Positions 20,601-33,000 of a DNA stretch of 64,000 nt are shown here, piece after piece. This stretch comes from Owenia fusiformis (taxonomy: Eukaryota; Annelida; Polychaeta; Sabellida; Oweniidae), in assembly GCA_903813345.2 (NCBI GenBank), contig CAIIXF020000010.1, positions 35,453,425 to 35,517,424 of the forward strand, given 5' to 3'. The position numbers and the translations under genes are program-made. Positions within the stretch are counted from its first letter, which is position 1. The number at the start of each line of letters is the position of its first letter. The notes below the pieces were generated by a model. The model ran no database searches. It saw only the letters and a program-made list of their open reading frames with translations, and was not told the origin of the DNA.

Positions 20601-20937
20601 AATAGGATCCTATACACCGAACAGAAATATCAATATGTCTCAAAGGAGATCGGATGAAGCCGTGGACACATTAAGGTCACAGGGAATTTCCAAATACGGC
20701 ATGGAAAATAACGGCCTATTGGCCAAGGACAGTGACAGTGATAGCGAGGATGATACAGTGTTCTCATATGTGCCACCTAAAATAACCATGGAAAGACAGA
20801 TATTCCCTTCGCTGCCGACGGGAATATCGAACAATGTCAATGAAAACAAAGGTGGACATGTGCCGACAAACGTTCCTTCATCACCATTTCCAAAAGTTAT
20901 GTTAAAGGCAAAAATATCAGAGTCTCTGTTGAATTAG
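17608..20937 (+). CDS. Type I membrane protein: 4 TSP1, 2 LamG-like, Ig-like
   Basis: The uninterrupted frame gives 1,109 residues from ATG 17608, chosen because it starts the signal peptide MSTLTKAIIVTTVVLLF; the in-frame ATG at 17566 would bury it. TSP1 repeats lie at about 127-183, 253-310, 315-363 and 366-420, with WxxW and CxxxCGxG signatures. Two laminin-G-like domains are at about 426-577 and 610-775. An Ig-like domain (cysteines 808 and 871) is at about 801-890, the transmembrane helix at 907-931 and a 178-residue tail carries an acidic DSDSDSEDD patch. A helical cysteine module before TSP1-1 (60-125) is repeated before TSP1-2 (193-252). This is probably an adhesion or guidance-type surface receptor; I know no named family with this order. 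The coding region is intronless, unlike its neighbours, but a 5' UTR intron is likely. Confidence 0.88.
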   Translation: MSTLTKAIIVTTVVLLFTRGICGRHAVEASKRDIVKAETGNNEVLEDDLTLPERWNEEGPMADAMLYISERSRRMFINDCLNGRSACTYDLVGETGKYRWNSDLSIEAKIRFWKFYECTLTKKSTDCPIDGQWSTWSSWHNCNATCGQGVRIRDRECDHPKPKNNGFKCSGPLKQEKLCDGACITEDKDVSKLSPPQQEAYAILRAKHAAHPLLLAKCYTKHCIYRDVQHIIDKTDADVYWSALHCFKYGNACPINGKWSEWTGWGKCNAACNMGIKVRTRMCNQPAPTANGNWCEGESMERAPCEIQTCDPSSIGHWKQWEAWGLCTKTCGGGVSVRKRECKDTRECEGEETQSSPCKSERCSVKGQWANWGTWNACSRQCGLGVSLRDRTCSNPIPSGSGQICKGPGTEIGYCYKSPCVHHSEKVAVFSGNSYIEYSEPSMVASRTLIVYIRFKPNSNGGILYQSFHKPEECKIMLKICSNKIVLELINGLVVLDSTMGDAKLKITSTAKILLDRWNTALVTLTGQQGTLTLNDKHHYFGSYTMEPSTDYNMPTLIGVGFTGAISKLTINFRAVPLNKRINFWKGHGSPLALEHVEFNPADIEATLPEFNGDVYSQIYHIHDTANEHSVQYKVIVKPKETLAGYIVYNEGVTSGSFTYLKLDESALKCCVNPGSNEKEACVSSENILPEKWYLIECTIQENHIEIRVDNNPPVETIISGQPYLPKPDWYVGGVPEEKDGLKLESSSRKTQGFDGYIDAFVIGDQHHNMAQTALVSPKGYVNAMGMSIAERFKDLYEPAASIVLLRCSYARYAAAINGTPVTVMWLNGTQLVRFDNFVKLEPDSPADKDVSVLRIDPPEGYAHQYESSYECLIFANNQFILKAYALTFKDKHLDTEEEIIDKAERTITITAIVFGPISVVILAVGIIVTLRAKNKNARKEEFKRTFERFADEVANTDEDEPIRNNNDGEGSAGSSLMSLARAAIKREHMTTIPSGLSIGSYTPNRNINMSQRRSDEAVDTLRSQGISKYGMENNGLLAKDSDSDSEDDTVFSYVPPKITMERQIFPSLPTGISNNVNENKGGHVPTNVPSSPFPKVMLKAKISESLLN

Positions 20938-21420
20938 CTTCGTGAGCTGAACTAATCAGTCATCTTATCAAGAAGGTTGAACGTTGTAATTTGTTATTAG
21001 CCCGTGAACAAGCTGTCGTGATGACTTACTCGGCCTATTACTATGTCTGATGTGATGACGTCTTTCAAAAACCCGAGAATTCCGCTTATCTTTTGGTAAT
21101 ACCTAAAGTGACTAAAGCCGCATTCACGTCATTAGCTCAGTCCGCATATTGAGAATAATTAAAGGAGCACTATTTCTAAAACTGTGAACCAAAATTATAA
21201 GAATTTTCATATGTAGAAAACTCGGTAAATAATAACACCATCAATTGTATTTAGACTTTGATACAAACCTTCTTTTCTGTACATATTAGAGCTTTGAAAA
21301 TACATTTACTCGCCTCGTATATTTAATTGCCTTTAAGAATATACCCCTTATAGTTTGTACATGTTAAACTGCTTACTAGGTGAGTGATTTCTTTCAAGAC
21401 TTGGTATTTTGAGGAATAAA
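20938..21420 (+). other. 3' UTR of TSP1 receptor with AATAAA
   Basis: Sequence after the TAG at 20935-20937 is non-coding, and AATAAA occurs at 21415-21420, giving a plausible UTR of about 490-510 bp. An alternative signal cannot be ruled out. Confidence 0.45.
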
Positions 21421-21537
21421 GCTTCGTATCAAGTCTGTTGATGGTGAAAATCGCAGGCTGAAAAACAGATTTGGATATTTTTGATACGGATCCACTTTAA
21501 GATTGTAATCTTGTTAGTTACATATTATTCTGAAATA

Positions 21538-21729
21538 CACTCTCTCCATTAATTTGGCAACAGGAAGTTTTCTTTGGATAGCATATTTATAGCATGTAAA
21601 TGTTTGAATCTTAATTTTGCAGCGTTATTTCAAAGTTTGGACATGTATGGCTATGATTTTTTCAAATCGCCAATCATTAATAAATGATCAAAACAAGAAA
21701 TTCCGTTGCCAAATTTATGGACGGGAGTG
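21538..21729. mobile_element. Short CACTCCC-family MITE
   Basis: Ends CACTCTCTCCATTAATTTGG and, inverted, CACTCCCGTCCATAAATTTG enclose only 192 bp, with TA on the left and TG on the right. It is a short deletion derivative of the palindromic family. Confidence 0.65.
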
Positions 21730-22975
21730 TGAATAACACGGCAAATTCAAATTCGCATTTCATGTATTAGTAATACAAATATTTTAAATATACTAAAAGG
21801 AAAGTACCATAGGTACACGCAAATTATAAAGATTGAATTTCAAATCTTACCATTTGCTTCACTAATCAATCCAATCTGTGCTAGCATTTCTTCGGAGCGA
21901 GTCTGTTTTGGTTGCATACATACTGTAATAAACCCGCTCGAGTATTTGTACAGCTGTGTTTCATATGTTCATCTCCAAAGTCAGTTTGAGATGAGATAGA
22001 CTTATAATAGATATGTCATATAGGAATTCTTATTTCATTTTAAACCAAGAGATCTCAGGCATGTGATGATAGATACAGTTTAAAAGTTACAAATGGTTTG
22101 CATTTGAACATTATATTACATCCAACATTGTGATTTTTTACTAATAGCCTTCGTTATGTAACACCTTGTATTTCTATTTAGAAGTACACGTTTACGTACA
22201 ATTTGACCAAATAAAATACATCGGACGCTCTTTAATATATCACTTTAGACTTTTCATTTGATATTATATCCTAGTACTATGAATAACATTTATAAATTTT
22301 ACTGATTTACATTAGATAGAAATAAACATTAACGTTTATCGACATGAGAAATTCAAAATTCGACATGTAGCTGACGTAGGAAATGTGACTGCAAAAGTAT
22401 CCGACCGCAGAAATTCTACGGCGAGCGTAGCGTAGAAAGAAATGTGACTGGCGTGTTCATGAATTTTTGCTTCGTTTACTAGAATGTTTATTTACATATG
22501 ATGGCAAAAACCAAAACATATAAACATAATAGTAAACATCACAAAGTTACACATCGGCCGACTTCATAATGTCATTGGTTTCCACATATATATTCATTTA
22601 TGTGATATCCAAAGAATAATTCTTAAATTTGATTGGTTGAAGAGCTTTTTATGTTTTGTTATTTTATTTCATGCCCAAAAATGCTCTATTCAGAATCTAA
22701 AACAGATGGAACTAAATTATTGCTATTGTAAAATATCTTTCTTAGTTCTAAGATCATAAGAACAACTATTATAATACTTATTATAACTAACACTAAGAAA
22801 GGGGGATATGGAGAACACCATAATTGTAAAAAAACATGAGTCAGTGGGTAAGATTACAATCACATTGAATTAAGGGGCATGTGGGATGCGAAATAATTAC
22901 AAATACACATGGAGTCAACTATGACTTCGTCACATAATAACAGTGGTTACACAATATAATTATATCACTGGCGCA
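21730..22975. other. Non-coding region between convergent genes
   Basis: No exon was recognised. The last exon of the cadherin/EGF gene (minus strand) should lie between here and 26960 but was not found. At 22380-22450 a small segment is bounded by AAATGTGACTG copies, similar to the hairpin MITE ends at 13468. Confidence 0.35.
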
Positions 22976-23019
22976 GTCCTCACTCTCTTATTAGTCCATG
23001 GCCTACAGGTGACTAAAAA

Positions 23020-23525
23020 ATAATATAGGAATATCCTATGGTTTTGAAAAGATATCATTTATATCCATGAGTGGATATCGATATCTTTACGAGTAAGCGC
23101 AGCGAATGAGTGAAGATATTGATATCCATGAGTGGATATAATTTATATTTTTGAAAAACCATAGGATTGTCCGTTTATCCCATGGGAAATCTTAAATTTT
23201 TTTTTAAAATATTTCGAAAAAAGTTTTTGAGAAGAAAATTTGAAGCAAAACATTTTTGAAAAAAGATTTTGAAGGTTTCAAAAATTTTGAAGGAAAACAT
23301 TTTTGAAAAAAAATTTTGAAAAAAAATGTTGAAGGAAAAGATTTGAAGGAAAAAAATCTAATAGGAAAAAAAAGTTGACAAAAACTTATTGAAAAAATCT
23401 AAACCATCGAATATCACTTTTGAAACCATCGAATATCACTTTTGAAACCATCGAATATCACTTTTTGAGAAGTGATATTCGATGGTTTGAGAAGTGATAT
23501 TCGATGGTTTGGGATTTTTTGCTAA
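23020..23525. repeat. Foldback and satellite-like block
   Basis: An inverted pair (CCTATGGTTTTGAAAAGATA... and ...TTTTGAAAAACCATAGG) encloses two ATATCCATGAGTGGATAT copies at 23030-23165. After an A/G-rich tract of GAAAAAAATTTTGAAGG-like units (23190-23400), AAACCATCGAATATCACTTT occurs three times directly, then twice inverted (23400-23510). This is composite foldback DNA with no coding content. Confidence 0.6.
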
Positions 23526-23749
23526 AATATGATATCTTGATCCACATATCAAATATATCTTCACCTGATATTCGACATATATCCTTGTAACCATTGGATA
23601 ACAAGCGATATTCAACGGAAGTCACATGACTGTCTTCCAGTCCAGTGTAATTTCAATTTATATATCCCCGGGAGTGCTTTACTATAACCATGGGCTCTAT
23701 GACATCAATAGTTTCTTATTCCATTAAAACGAGTGAGGAATGTTACAGT

Positions 23750-23905
23750 GAATAATAAAACAAATATTTAATTCTATTTTCGGTGAATACCCGTGACACT
23801 TTCATAAGATGATATTCCACTAGCCCTTCGGGCTCCTGGAATATCACTTGTAAAAGACTGAAAGATGCACAGGTATTCGCCTCAATAAAATTAAATATTT
23901 GCATA
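23750..23905. repeat. Dispersed repeat shared with 41284-41425
   Basis: Shared pieces include TATTTTCGGT-AATACCC, ATCACTTGT-AAAGA and ACAGGTATTC in the same order as at 41284-41425. The copy at 41284 carries extra hAT-end-like sequence. Type unknown. Confidence 0.5.
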
Positions 23906-24039
23906 ACAACAGTACATGGTTGCATAAAATTATATGATATAATATTATACAAATATTGAATTATGTGGAGTTGAATATCTATATATATTTCTGAAGGTGA
24001 ATTCACCGCAGCCCGAAAGGCGAGGTGAATACATCCCTA

Positions 24040-24535
24040 AGAAATATATAGGGGTTATGCACTGGGAGGTTCTGGATACAGGGAATATCCCGAGGGATAT
24101 ACACTATATTTTCCCGAGGGACCGAAGGGACCGAGTGAAGATGTATTGTATATCCCAAGGGATATTCCATGTATCCAAACCGACCGTGCATAACTGGTGT
24201 ATCTCATTTGAGTGGGTTTAGAGTAGATATAACCTTTTCCACCTTTTTCAAATGACAAGATATTTATATTTAACATTTTCGTCTTTTTGTTCAATACAAT
24301 GAAATTGTAACAATTAAACTTAAAAAAAATTAAATTTTAAAATTAAAAAATTAAAACTTTTGATATTTAAACTTTTTTAAACTTTTGAAAAATTCCCGGG
24401 AGCGGGATGGATATATTATATCTGCCCACATTTGGCCTGGAACGGGACATATACAATATATCCTGCCCGCTCCTCAGATACGATATATATTCCCGGGTGA
24501 TATCTACCCCAAACCCACTCAAGTATGAGATACAT
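24040..24535. mobile_element. Foldback-rich element, inverted copy at 38920-39335
   Basis: It contains a hairpin around GATACAGGGAATATCCCGAG/CCCAAGGGATATTCCATGTATC, an A/T-rich middle and a GC-rich end with CCCGGGAGCGGG. An inverted, highly similar copy of about 415-490 bp lies at 38920-39335, and partial relatives at 30448-30588 and 32715-32840. It has no coding capacity. Confidence 0.65.
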
Positions 24536-24719
24536 ACAGATATTAACCGATCACAGAATTCAATATTTTCCGATTGGTCAGTTCTTGTGCTGTACCAATC
24601 TATATTGCTACTGAGATTGTCCCCATTGATCATCTTCATCGCAATACAGAAAATATTGGTACATGTACGGAGGGAAAAATCTCAGTTTGCAATACAGCGG
24701 ATCAAACGATAAAAACGTT

Positions 24720-24842
24720 ATTGAATGATTTGAAGTGCATTACAGGATATATTCTGTCTCGATATTCTGTATTGGTTCCAATACGGAATTTCTCGAGCAG
24801 AATATATCCTGTATTGCACTTCAAATCATTCAATAACTTATA
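24720..24842. repeat. Hairpin repeat (ATTTGAAGTGC family), copy 1
   Basis: GAATGATTTGAAGTGCATTA with AGGATATATTCTG is mirrored by its inverse about 70 bases on. The same hairpin recurs at about 38210-38325 and 50033-50150, each next to AT(C/T)GGTCAGTT-like sequence, indicating one foldback MITE family. Confidence 0.65.
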
Positions 24843-25019
24843 CACACGTTTTCTAAGCAGGGAGACATGGAATACCTCAATTTATTTTAAGTCACATGGT
24901 AACTAATTGACCAATGAGAGAACGAATATCACGGCATGGAAATAATAATAGATTTTATTAAATCACTGTCATATTCCTCACTCTCTGATTGGTCCATGTT
25001 TTACATGTGACTAAAAATT

Positions 25020-25395
25020 ACAAGCGATATCCAACGGAAGTCACGTGACTTCCGTTGAATATCAAAAGGTATTCACCAAGGAGGATTGGCTCCCAGAGTG
25101 CAACATCGATATTCTGTCCCATATATGAGCATGTCGTGATACAAAATTCGAATTCAAGCATCCGCCATTTTGTTCACTTCAACATTTGAATCGTGAATTT
25201 TGATCTTATTTCCTCACGAAAAATTCCAAAACTCACAAGAAATGATCGAGATATTAGTTCGAATCTTTTGGACCGTTTATTTTGAATTTATAGTCGGTTA
25301 TAATTTCCGAAAATAACGACATTTCGACGTTTTCATTGTTGGAAAATATCGAGTGTCGATCCTGGGAGCCAATCCTCCTTGGGTATTCACCAGCT
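25020..25395. repeat. Nested foldback
   Basis: Outer arms CCAAGGAGGATTGGCTCCCAG (25076) and its inverse (25358) enclose about 260 bp. A small palindrome of CGGAAGTCACGTGACTTCCG lies just before it at about 25035. No coding content. Confidence 0.55.
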
Positions 25396-26964
25396 CACGA
25401 CTTATTCCAGTGTAATTTTAATTTTGATTTTTTTTATCTTCGGGTTACTAGAATGAGTCCATCAGATTCCAATGAATCATTCGTTCACTGGTATCAATGT
25501 ATTTGCAGTCCATCATTTATTGTCCGGAGAAATAGTTTTTAGTAATGTAGAATATGAAGACAGGGGAAGAACAGTTAAACCCTAGGCTCTTTGATTATGG
25601 TCCACAATGCTATATATTCAGGAAGACACCGATTTTTCGAATTCTATGCAAAACTTTGCTCTACATCCCTTAGCTACCCACATGTCACCATTGCCATCGT
25701 CAAAGCCCCATTTATCGTTCGTACATTTCGTCCTGAAAACAATTTCAAATCACAAATTATAGAACAGCCATAAAACAATAATATAAAATCACACAATTTA
25801 CAAATAAATGCAAACAAAAACACAACTACAAACACATGCCTGTGCATTTGGCCAATACAATTCATGTTTTAAAAACGCTGTTTTGACTAAATAAGTTACT
25901 TTTCTCCTTCAGGTTTTAAGACGTTTATACGAATGATACCATTTTTCTAATAGGCCACATAAATATACAACATATGAGATGTTTTTACACGGGCGTTCTA
26001 AGAAACTTAGATAAACAAATCACATTTTCGAATATGAACTTTAATCAATGGTACTATTCTTTATCTCACCTCGACATTCGTGTCGTAACTGTTGGAGGGC
26101 CAGAAAAGTCCATTTCACGAAGGAATGATGCATCATCAAACACAGAACATGTGACGTTTCGCCATCTTACACTTGAACACGAGAAGCAGTGGGAACCTAG
26201 TGACAAAAAATATACGTACATGTATAAGTCTTGTTGCACAATTCCTTTATGGCTCAGCCATATTTGCAGCGGGCAGGAAATGAGATATTTACAAAATCTA
26301 CCCTCAACCAGTCTTCTGCTTGGACTACTTGGAGTATGGTCACATGAGATACGGGGCAGCTATTCTTTCGATACTCAACCTCACGGTTTTCTTGCTTGCC
26401 GCTCGATTTTGGCCGCCTTTTTTGAAATCGTGTCGCACGGGACTGAGGCTAGTTTCATATTTAGACATTGATCCCCAAATTAGATCAAACAAGCTCGCCG
26501 TTATACGAGGCATTAACATGCAACATGTCACCAACTGCCATTTGTTATGGACGCGCCGAAAACCAACCGCCAAACACCATTCGCAAAAAGTTTGGTGACC
26601 ATAAGAATATGTCTCCACTTATGGCGGTGATATAAAAATTGTAACAGTTATTTGGTCTGTAAATTAAGTCATGTGATTGGTCAATACCAAATAATATGAA
26701 TAATTTCTCAGTACTCAAATGCCATTTTAATTGTGGTGAAGTCATCTGAGAATTTACCTGATTCTACACTCTATTTCAAAGGAGGTTTCAAGAACGTTAC
26801 GTTTCCCCAAGTTTTATTATATTTACTCATTTGGCGCACTACAGTAGTTTCTCATTTTCTATTGTGTGTCAATAGTGGTTGTGTAGTAGTTTCTAATTTT
26901 CTAGTATGTCTGGTGGTCTTACAGCATTGTCTAATTTTCTAGTATGTGTCAATAGTGTTCCTAC

Positions 26965-27081
26965 CTGTGTTGCATCGGTCACCCTCCATTCCGGGTGGGC
27001 AGAGACACTTAAAGTTCTCTCCAAATGTGTTGATACAGACAGCACCTTCCCCGTAGCAGGGCTCTGTGCTACATGCGTCCT
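26965..27081 (-). CDS. EGF-like exon
   Basis: Phase 1-1, 39 codons, acceptor TTATTTCAG and donor CACAG|GTAGGA. Six cysteines follow EGF spacing (DACSTEPC, GAVC, FKCLC, GMEGDRC). A complete, canonical EGF module. Confidence 0.85.
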
Positions 27082-30000
27082 CTGAAATAAACGTAATCTA
27101 AGGAATAAAGGTCGAGATTATCTGGTTTAAGTATAATTAAAGACCCAGATTCTATTCTGTTCATCCTTAAGAAATACAGGAATCAAGCAGTTACTCAGGT
27201 CTTTGGCAATGGCCAGAAAAACCTGAGGTTATTTCTTTGCCAGTTATAATAATAGAATTGAGCAGCTGATCTTTGTTCTGATTCTCATATGATAAAGAAT
27301 ACATTCGTAACAGACATTACATTTACCGGTGTAAAAGAAATTATGGTCCCCTGGGGATCATGGTCCCCTTTCTTAAAGGCCCTTACTGGCCCTGATTGTG
27401 GATACGATAATAAGGGAAAGAGTTGTTTTTAGGTCACCATATAAATCAATGGAAAGTAGGACCATAATTTGATAGGACCTCCTACCCTTTTACACCTGTC
27501 TACAATGAAGATAACTAGTCATGCGCGCGTACCCCATTATTATGATAGACAAGTTAATCAATGGTTTAAGTCAATGTGGGACATGATATTTGGTTTACAT
27601 GGAATTGTAGATTTTCAAAAATTTATCAGATTTTCATCAATTTTCGACCTATCGTAATTGAGGAAAAAATTGGGAAAATTTAGAGGCAATTGAAATGAAG
27701 TCAATTTACATTTTCATCCATATTAAAAGTATTTTTCTCTTTATGTAAATAAAAATTCAAATATAAAAAGGCTTTAACACGTAGTTCAATGAGGGAGCTA
27801 AGGTTGCCAAACTTTTTGAGTGGAGTGTACTATAAACGACGTTCTTTGGCTATTATGTATGGAAACATATAGATAAAGTTTCAAGATGATACATGTACTT
27901 TCTCCAATTTTCAAATAACGAGACCCAGAACGACAGCTTGTGATACGTTTTTCAGCAGTTGCCTTTTTAGTCTTAACAACATGTAACCATTGAGGAAAAG
28001 TATATTAAATAGTTGTGTAATATATATGATTTAAGTAAGCAAAAGATAATCACCATCATCATCGCATTTATTGTAGAATATAATGAGATGTGGAGAAAAT
28101 AACGGGGAAAATAATACGACTTATAATGAAGAGGCATATCAATAGAAAAAATACGTGACGTTTACCAGCAGATTAAGGGCGACTTTCGAGCTTAACTTCC
28201 AATAAAGACCATGATAATGGTTTATGTATTTTTTACCCTATTAATAGGGTTAAGCTACACGTTTTTAGAGAACTTGTACGCGTTATATTGTGTTATGTTA
28301 TATGATATTATATATGACCCCCACCCAGAGATTTCTCTTCTCTCAATTTATTTCTCAGGGACCCAAGTACAGCAATTTACCGGTCGATTCCTTTTTACTT
28401 AATAGACTATAAAGAGAGATCCGATATATATAGCAAGCAGGCTAAACAAAAATTGTCTCAATTTTAAAATATATTTGGCTCATGTCATTCCTTGTAATGT
28501 CTATTTTCAAAAAACAAAAAAGTGCATCATTTATTCCAGGAAAACTAAAGATTTTTATCATAATGTATGGTTAACATTGTTATTATTTGGGAGAATTTAA
28601 ACATTTTTCATCCATTTTTCTACTTTGGATCAATAACAACTTAAGGTGACTGTTAACTTAATCGATTTTCAGAAAAAAATGAAAATTTCACAATCTTGAA
28701 ATTTTCAAACTCTTCCTGAGAAGTCGTTTTTATTATTTCACATATGCTTGTGCACTGTAATCATTACAAAGACATCAAAGAACAAAAAAAAACGTTAGTT
28801 TGAGAAAAAAGTGCCGTTTAAAGAATTTGAGAAGATTTTTTTCTAGGAGTAGCCCGTGAAAAACCGCTGATTCAAAATATCTGAACATTTCAGAAAATAT
28901 ACTTCAAACATATATAAAAAACGAAGGAGCAACGGAAATTTGAAAAATTACCCGATAAAAAAATTGGGATCAAAATAAGGAAAAAAGTACACTTCTCAAA
29001 TTGTTTTTTTTTCTATTTTTTTTAATTTGTATGAGAGATTTCAAAATTCTAAAGCTCCTTCCATTTTGGGCTATATTAAAGGGATGTTTCAGAGAAATTA
29101 GAAAAATGTTCAGGGACCTTTGCCGTGCTACTCTTTTTGTCAATTTTTCTGTCACATTTTCAGAGGACTCAAATTCCCATTCCAAAATGTTTACTGTTTC
29201 TATTTGCATTACCACAGTGAGCCTGGTTATATAAATGATAAGTGGAACTAAAAAATTGAGAGAAAATCCAACCAAAAGACAGTTAATTTTGATGGTCAGA
29301 TTATACTGAAATGCCATGTGCTTCCTGGTTTCGGCCATCTTGGATTTTTGATTAAGTTATAAGTTACCTTAACCAATTTATAACATATTGTGAATCTTTT
29401 GGGAGATATTGTATTTGACATTGTAAGGAATAAATTGGTGGGTCAATGGTACACGTTGCTTGTAATTTTGTCACCCTCTGGATTCTGCCTTTAATCGGGT
29501 GAGTAATTCAAAGAGAAATAATCCTAAGAATGCCAAAAGTGTAAACGTTCACGTACAAGTCCTCTAAAAACTCCCTCATGTACGTTCACTTACCATTTGA
29601 GGGCCATTCGCAGTCTGATTCGACATCTGGGACATCTGAAATGACGTGTAAGAAACCATTGTTCATCATGGTATTAAAGTGAATTCAAAAGCTTATAAAA
29701 ACGATCAAGTACGTTTCGGATGTCTCACGTGATTTCTTTAATAATCCCCGAAGATCACAATCAAAATACAAGTAGCGTACACTTACCATCAGTACAGTTT
29801 GGGCCTTGCTTATGAGGTGGACAAAGGCACTGCACTCCTTCATTCAACGGGATAGCAATACCTCCATTGCATTCTAAAAGCACACAAATATAAGCTATCC
29901 AACTAGAATTATATAACGTATACAACTTTACTCATTTTTAATAAATTTTCGAAGAGGTTGATTACATTTTTATAATTAGTTGATAGATAATGAGTGCGTC

Positions 30001-33000
30001 TGATCTATAGCCCGGTTGGTCTCAAAACTCAAGTCTTTATAAAATCACGGGTACTTTAAAAATGACGTTAAAAGCTTGAAATAGTGTGCTAGTCATTTTG
30101 AATCAAAGGAGAGTCAAATATAAATTGGCGATGTAACTTTGGGGAAAAGAGAGCAACACTTCTGGTAACGTCAATGCAATATATACATTTTCAACCGATA
30201 ACCAATTCAAGCTGTATACATGTATATGAGGATTACCTGTATGTGTAGTTTTTGGGACGTGTGGTATATTTTGAGGGAAATGAAGATACCATATTTCCCA
30301 ATGGATATAACCCATATTCAAAACCTAGCATCACATAACTAATTTGTCACATGGTTAGTTAGGTTTCACAAATGAAGTTATCGGGACACCCATATCCAGC
30401 AGAGCTGTTATGCACCTGAACCCTCAGTAGTCTAGGATATATGAGGGTTATGTTATGGGAGGTTTTGGATATGTGGTATATCCCGAGGGAAATATTTATA
30501 TCTTACCGAGGGCCCGGAGGGCACAAGGTAAGATATCATATTTCCCGAGGGATATACCCCATATCCAAAACCGAGCATCACATAACTAACTTATCCTATG
30601 ACAAGTGACTTTTATCTATGAGACATTGACACTGAACTCGGCTGATACTCCTTTCCTTTTTTTGACTGCATTGACAAAAAATGAAGCCAAAAGATCATTT
30701 AGTGGATCTGGTTCAATTGTTTCTATTGGTCTTAGCTCGCCTTTCTGTACAAGAAAGGATTTGAGAACGCCCATATCCAAAATGGTTTTTTGAGAGTTTT
30801 CTCATTTTCATTACTTTCAAGAAATTCTTAGACGTTTTGGTCTAGAAGAATATAGTCCGGAGTAGGGATACTAGCGGTTACCGTTGGTTATTTGGTTTTC
30901 TGTATAAAAAGCTCTTTCTCCTTTTCTGTCCCGTCGCAGCGCCATCTAGTGTTTGATAAATGAATCAAGGTTTATTCTCGATAGGGTAAGTACTAATCTA
31001 TCAGGAAACATTTACAAGTTTGGTTAGAAACAGAATTTTTATAGATGGCGGAGTGATTTTTGAGACTATGTAGAGCAGAATAATTTTCTGAAACAGGTAG
31101 CTTTACGGTGGTAGCTCTCTCCAGATTCAGTTATCTCAAAAACGGTGTGGTCACCGTATGCTTATTTTGTAACGGCAAGCTAGACAAGACTCCAATGAAC
31201 ACTGGGCACTGTTTCGCTGAGCTAGATCTGTGCCCATGAATATATTATGAAATGAAACGTTATAATGGTCGTCAATGGGATTTTTTACTGCAATCTTGAC
31301 CCTATTAGCAACAGGGTGGTGACAGTACTAGGGTGGAAAATAGCGTTATTTTTGTAAAAATTACACTTTCTTAGCAATGTGTACCTTGCATCTCTAAGAA
31401 AAATCAAATTATCTGAAGAATTAGCAATTTAGATTTTCGCTGATTCAGCATTTTTCATTTTTTACCTAAAAATCACAGGTTTTGACCATTTTTGGCCTGT
31501 ATTTTGTTACAGGATAGCACAAGAAGGCTGTTAGAGCTGGTTTTAAGAGGTTGTTGACAGGCTTTTATCAAATTATTACCGAATTTAAGGATTTAGCCAT
31601 CATCATAGCATGTAATACAGCTTTTTCCTTTGTGTCTGAATTTTTCTTGAAAATATATGACAAATTTGACACATTTAACCCAATAGACTGACTAAATATG
31701 GCTGAAAACAGTTACTAACATGCATGTAATTAAAACAAGAACATTGCTATGCAAAACTGATATGATAATTTAATATAGAAGCTCATTTACTGAAAATGAA
31801 TCACTAAATAATGGCTAATTTGGGGTAATCTCTGATCAAAAATGACTAGATTTGACCATTTTTTTGTTTCATGGTTCAGTGATTTTGGCAATAAAATTAT
31901 GGAAGTGCGAATAAACGTTTTGACATGCTAAATATTGTGAATTTTTGTTAAGCCATAGCGAGTAGCAGTATTTCTATTGCAAAAATGGTCAGTTAGGTAT
32001 AAAACTGCATGGCCCTAAAATAAATGACCCCGGGGTTAACAAAGCAGCTATAAAGGCTCTTCTATTGGTGCGATTGGGCTTAAATTGCACAAAAAGTCTT
32101 GAAACACTCTTATGTTTAAGAAAAACAAGATTTCTGGCACAAAATCATTCAACCGTGTCACTATTAGAATATAGTCCGGAGTAGGGATACTAGCGGTTAC
32201 CGTTGGTTATTTGGTTTTCTGTATAAAAAGCTCTTTCTCCTTTTCTGTCCCGTCGCAGCGCCATCTAGTGTTTGATAAATGAATCAAGGTTTATTCTCGA
32301 TAGGGTAAGTACTAATCTATCAGGAAACATTTACAAGTTTGGTTAGAAACAGAATTTTTATAGATGGCGGAGTGAATTTTGAGACTATGTAGAGCAGAAT
32401 AATTTTCTGAAACAGGTAGCTTTACGGTGGTAGCTCTCTCCAGATTCAGTTATCTCAAAAACGGTGTGGTCACCGTATGCTTATTTTGTAACGGCAAGCT
32501 AGACAAGACTCCAATGAACACTGGGCACTGTTTCGCTGAGCTAGATCTGTGCCCATGAATATATTATGAAATGAAACGTTATAATGGTCGTCAATGGGAT
32601 TTTTTACTGCAATCTTGACCCGAAAATATCTACCGCCGTCTGCTTCCATTTTGGTAGTTTCGCTAAAGCGATATATTCTAACGAATTTTGACTGTTTCTA
32701 CACCAAGCGAAAACGTTTTCCCGGGAATATTGGTGCGGGAGATATACAGCGGGAGCTATATATATGTCCCGCTCCTCCAAGATATCGATTTTATATCCCG
32801 CTGTTATGTACCTGAAACCCCACTTGTCATAGGATAAATACACCTATGTTCATTCATGATCGAATTAAACATGAACGTCTGCTAATGGTCCTTGTTTAGT
32901 ATCGCTAACCCTCATGTACTATCACACCAAACTAGTTCTCACTACGTTCTCGAAAAAGGGCTTAAACTGTGCACGAATGGATTTGACGTACTAAGGACCC

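Larger units (their letters stand above)
30591..32837. repeat. Inverted-repeat-bounded block holding 456-bp direct repeats
   Basis: TTATCCTATGACAAGTG at 30591-30607 is inverted at 32821-32837. Inside are two almost identical direct repeats (30847-31302, 32166-32621) and an 863-bp spacer. The right end also carries GC-rich sequence like the 24040 and 38920 elements. Confidence 0.5.

Noticed and set aside
25974-26598. Overlapping plus-strand frames of 165 and 92 codons
   Set aside because: No domain pattern, no splice context or promoter. Hydrophobic stretch near 26340 looks signal-like but is short and unsupported.
26965-27081. EGF exon assigned to the plus-strand receptor gene
   Set aside because: It is on the minus strand with clean phase-1 splice sites and fits the cadherin/EGF gene.
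28970-29338. 122-codon minus-strand frame
   Set aside because: It lies wholly inside the TTAA-flanked MITE and shows no recognisable domain.
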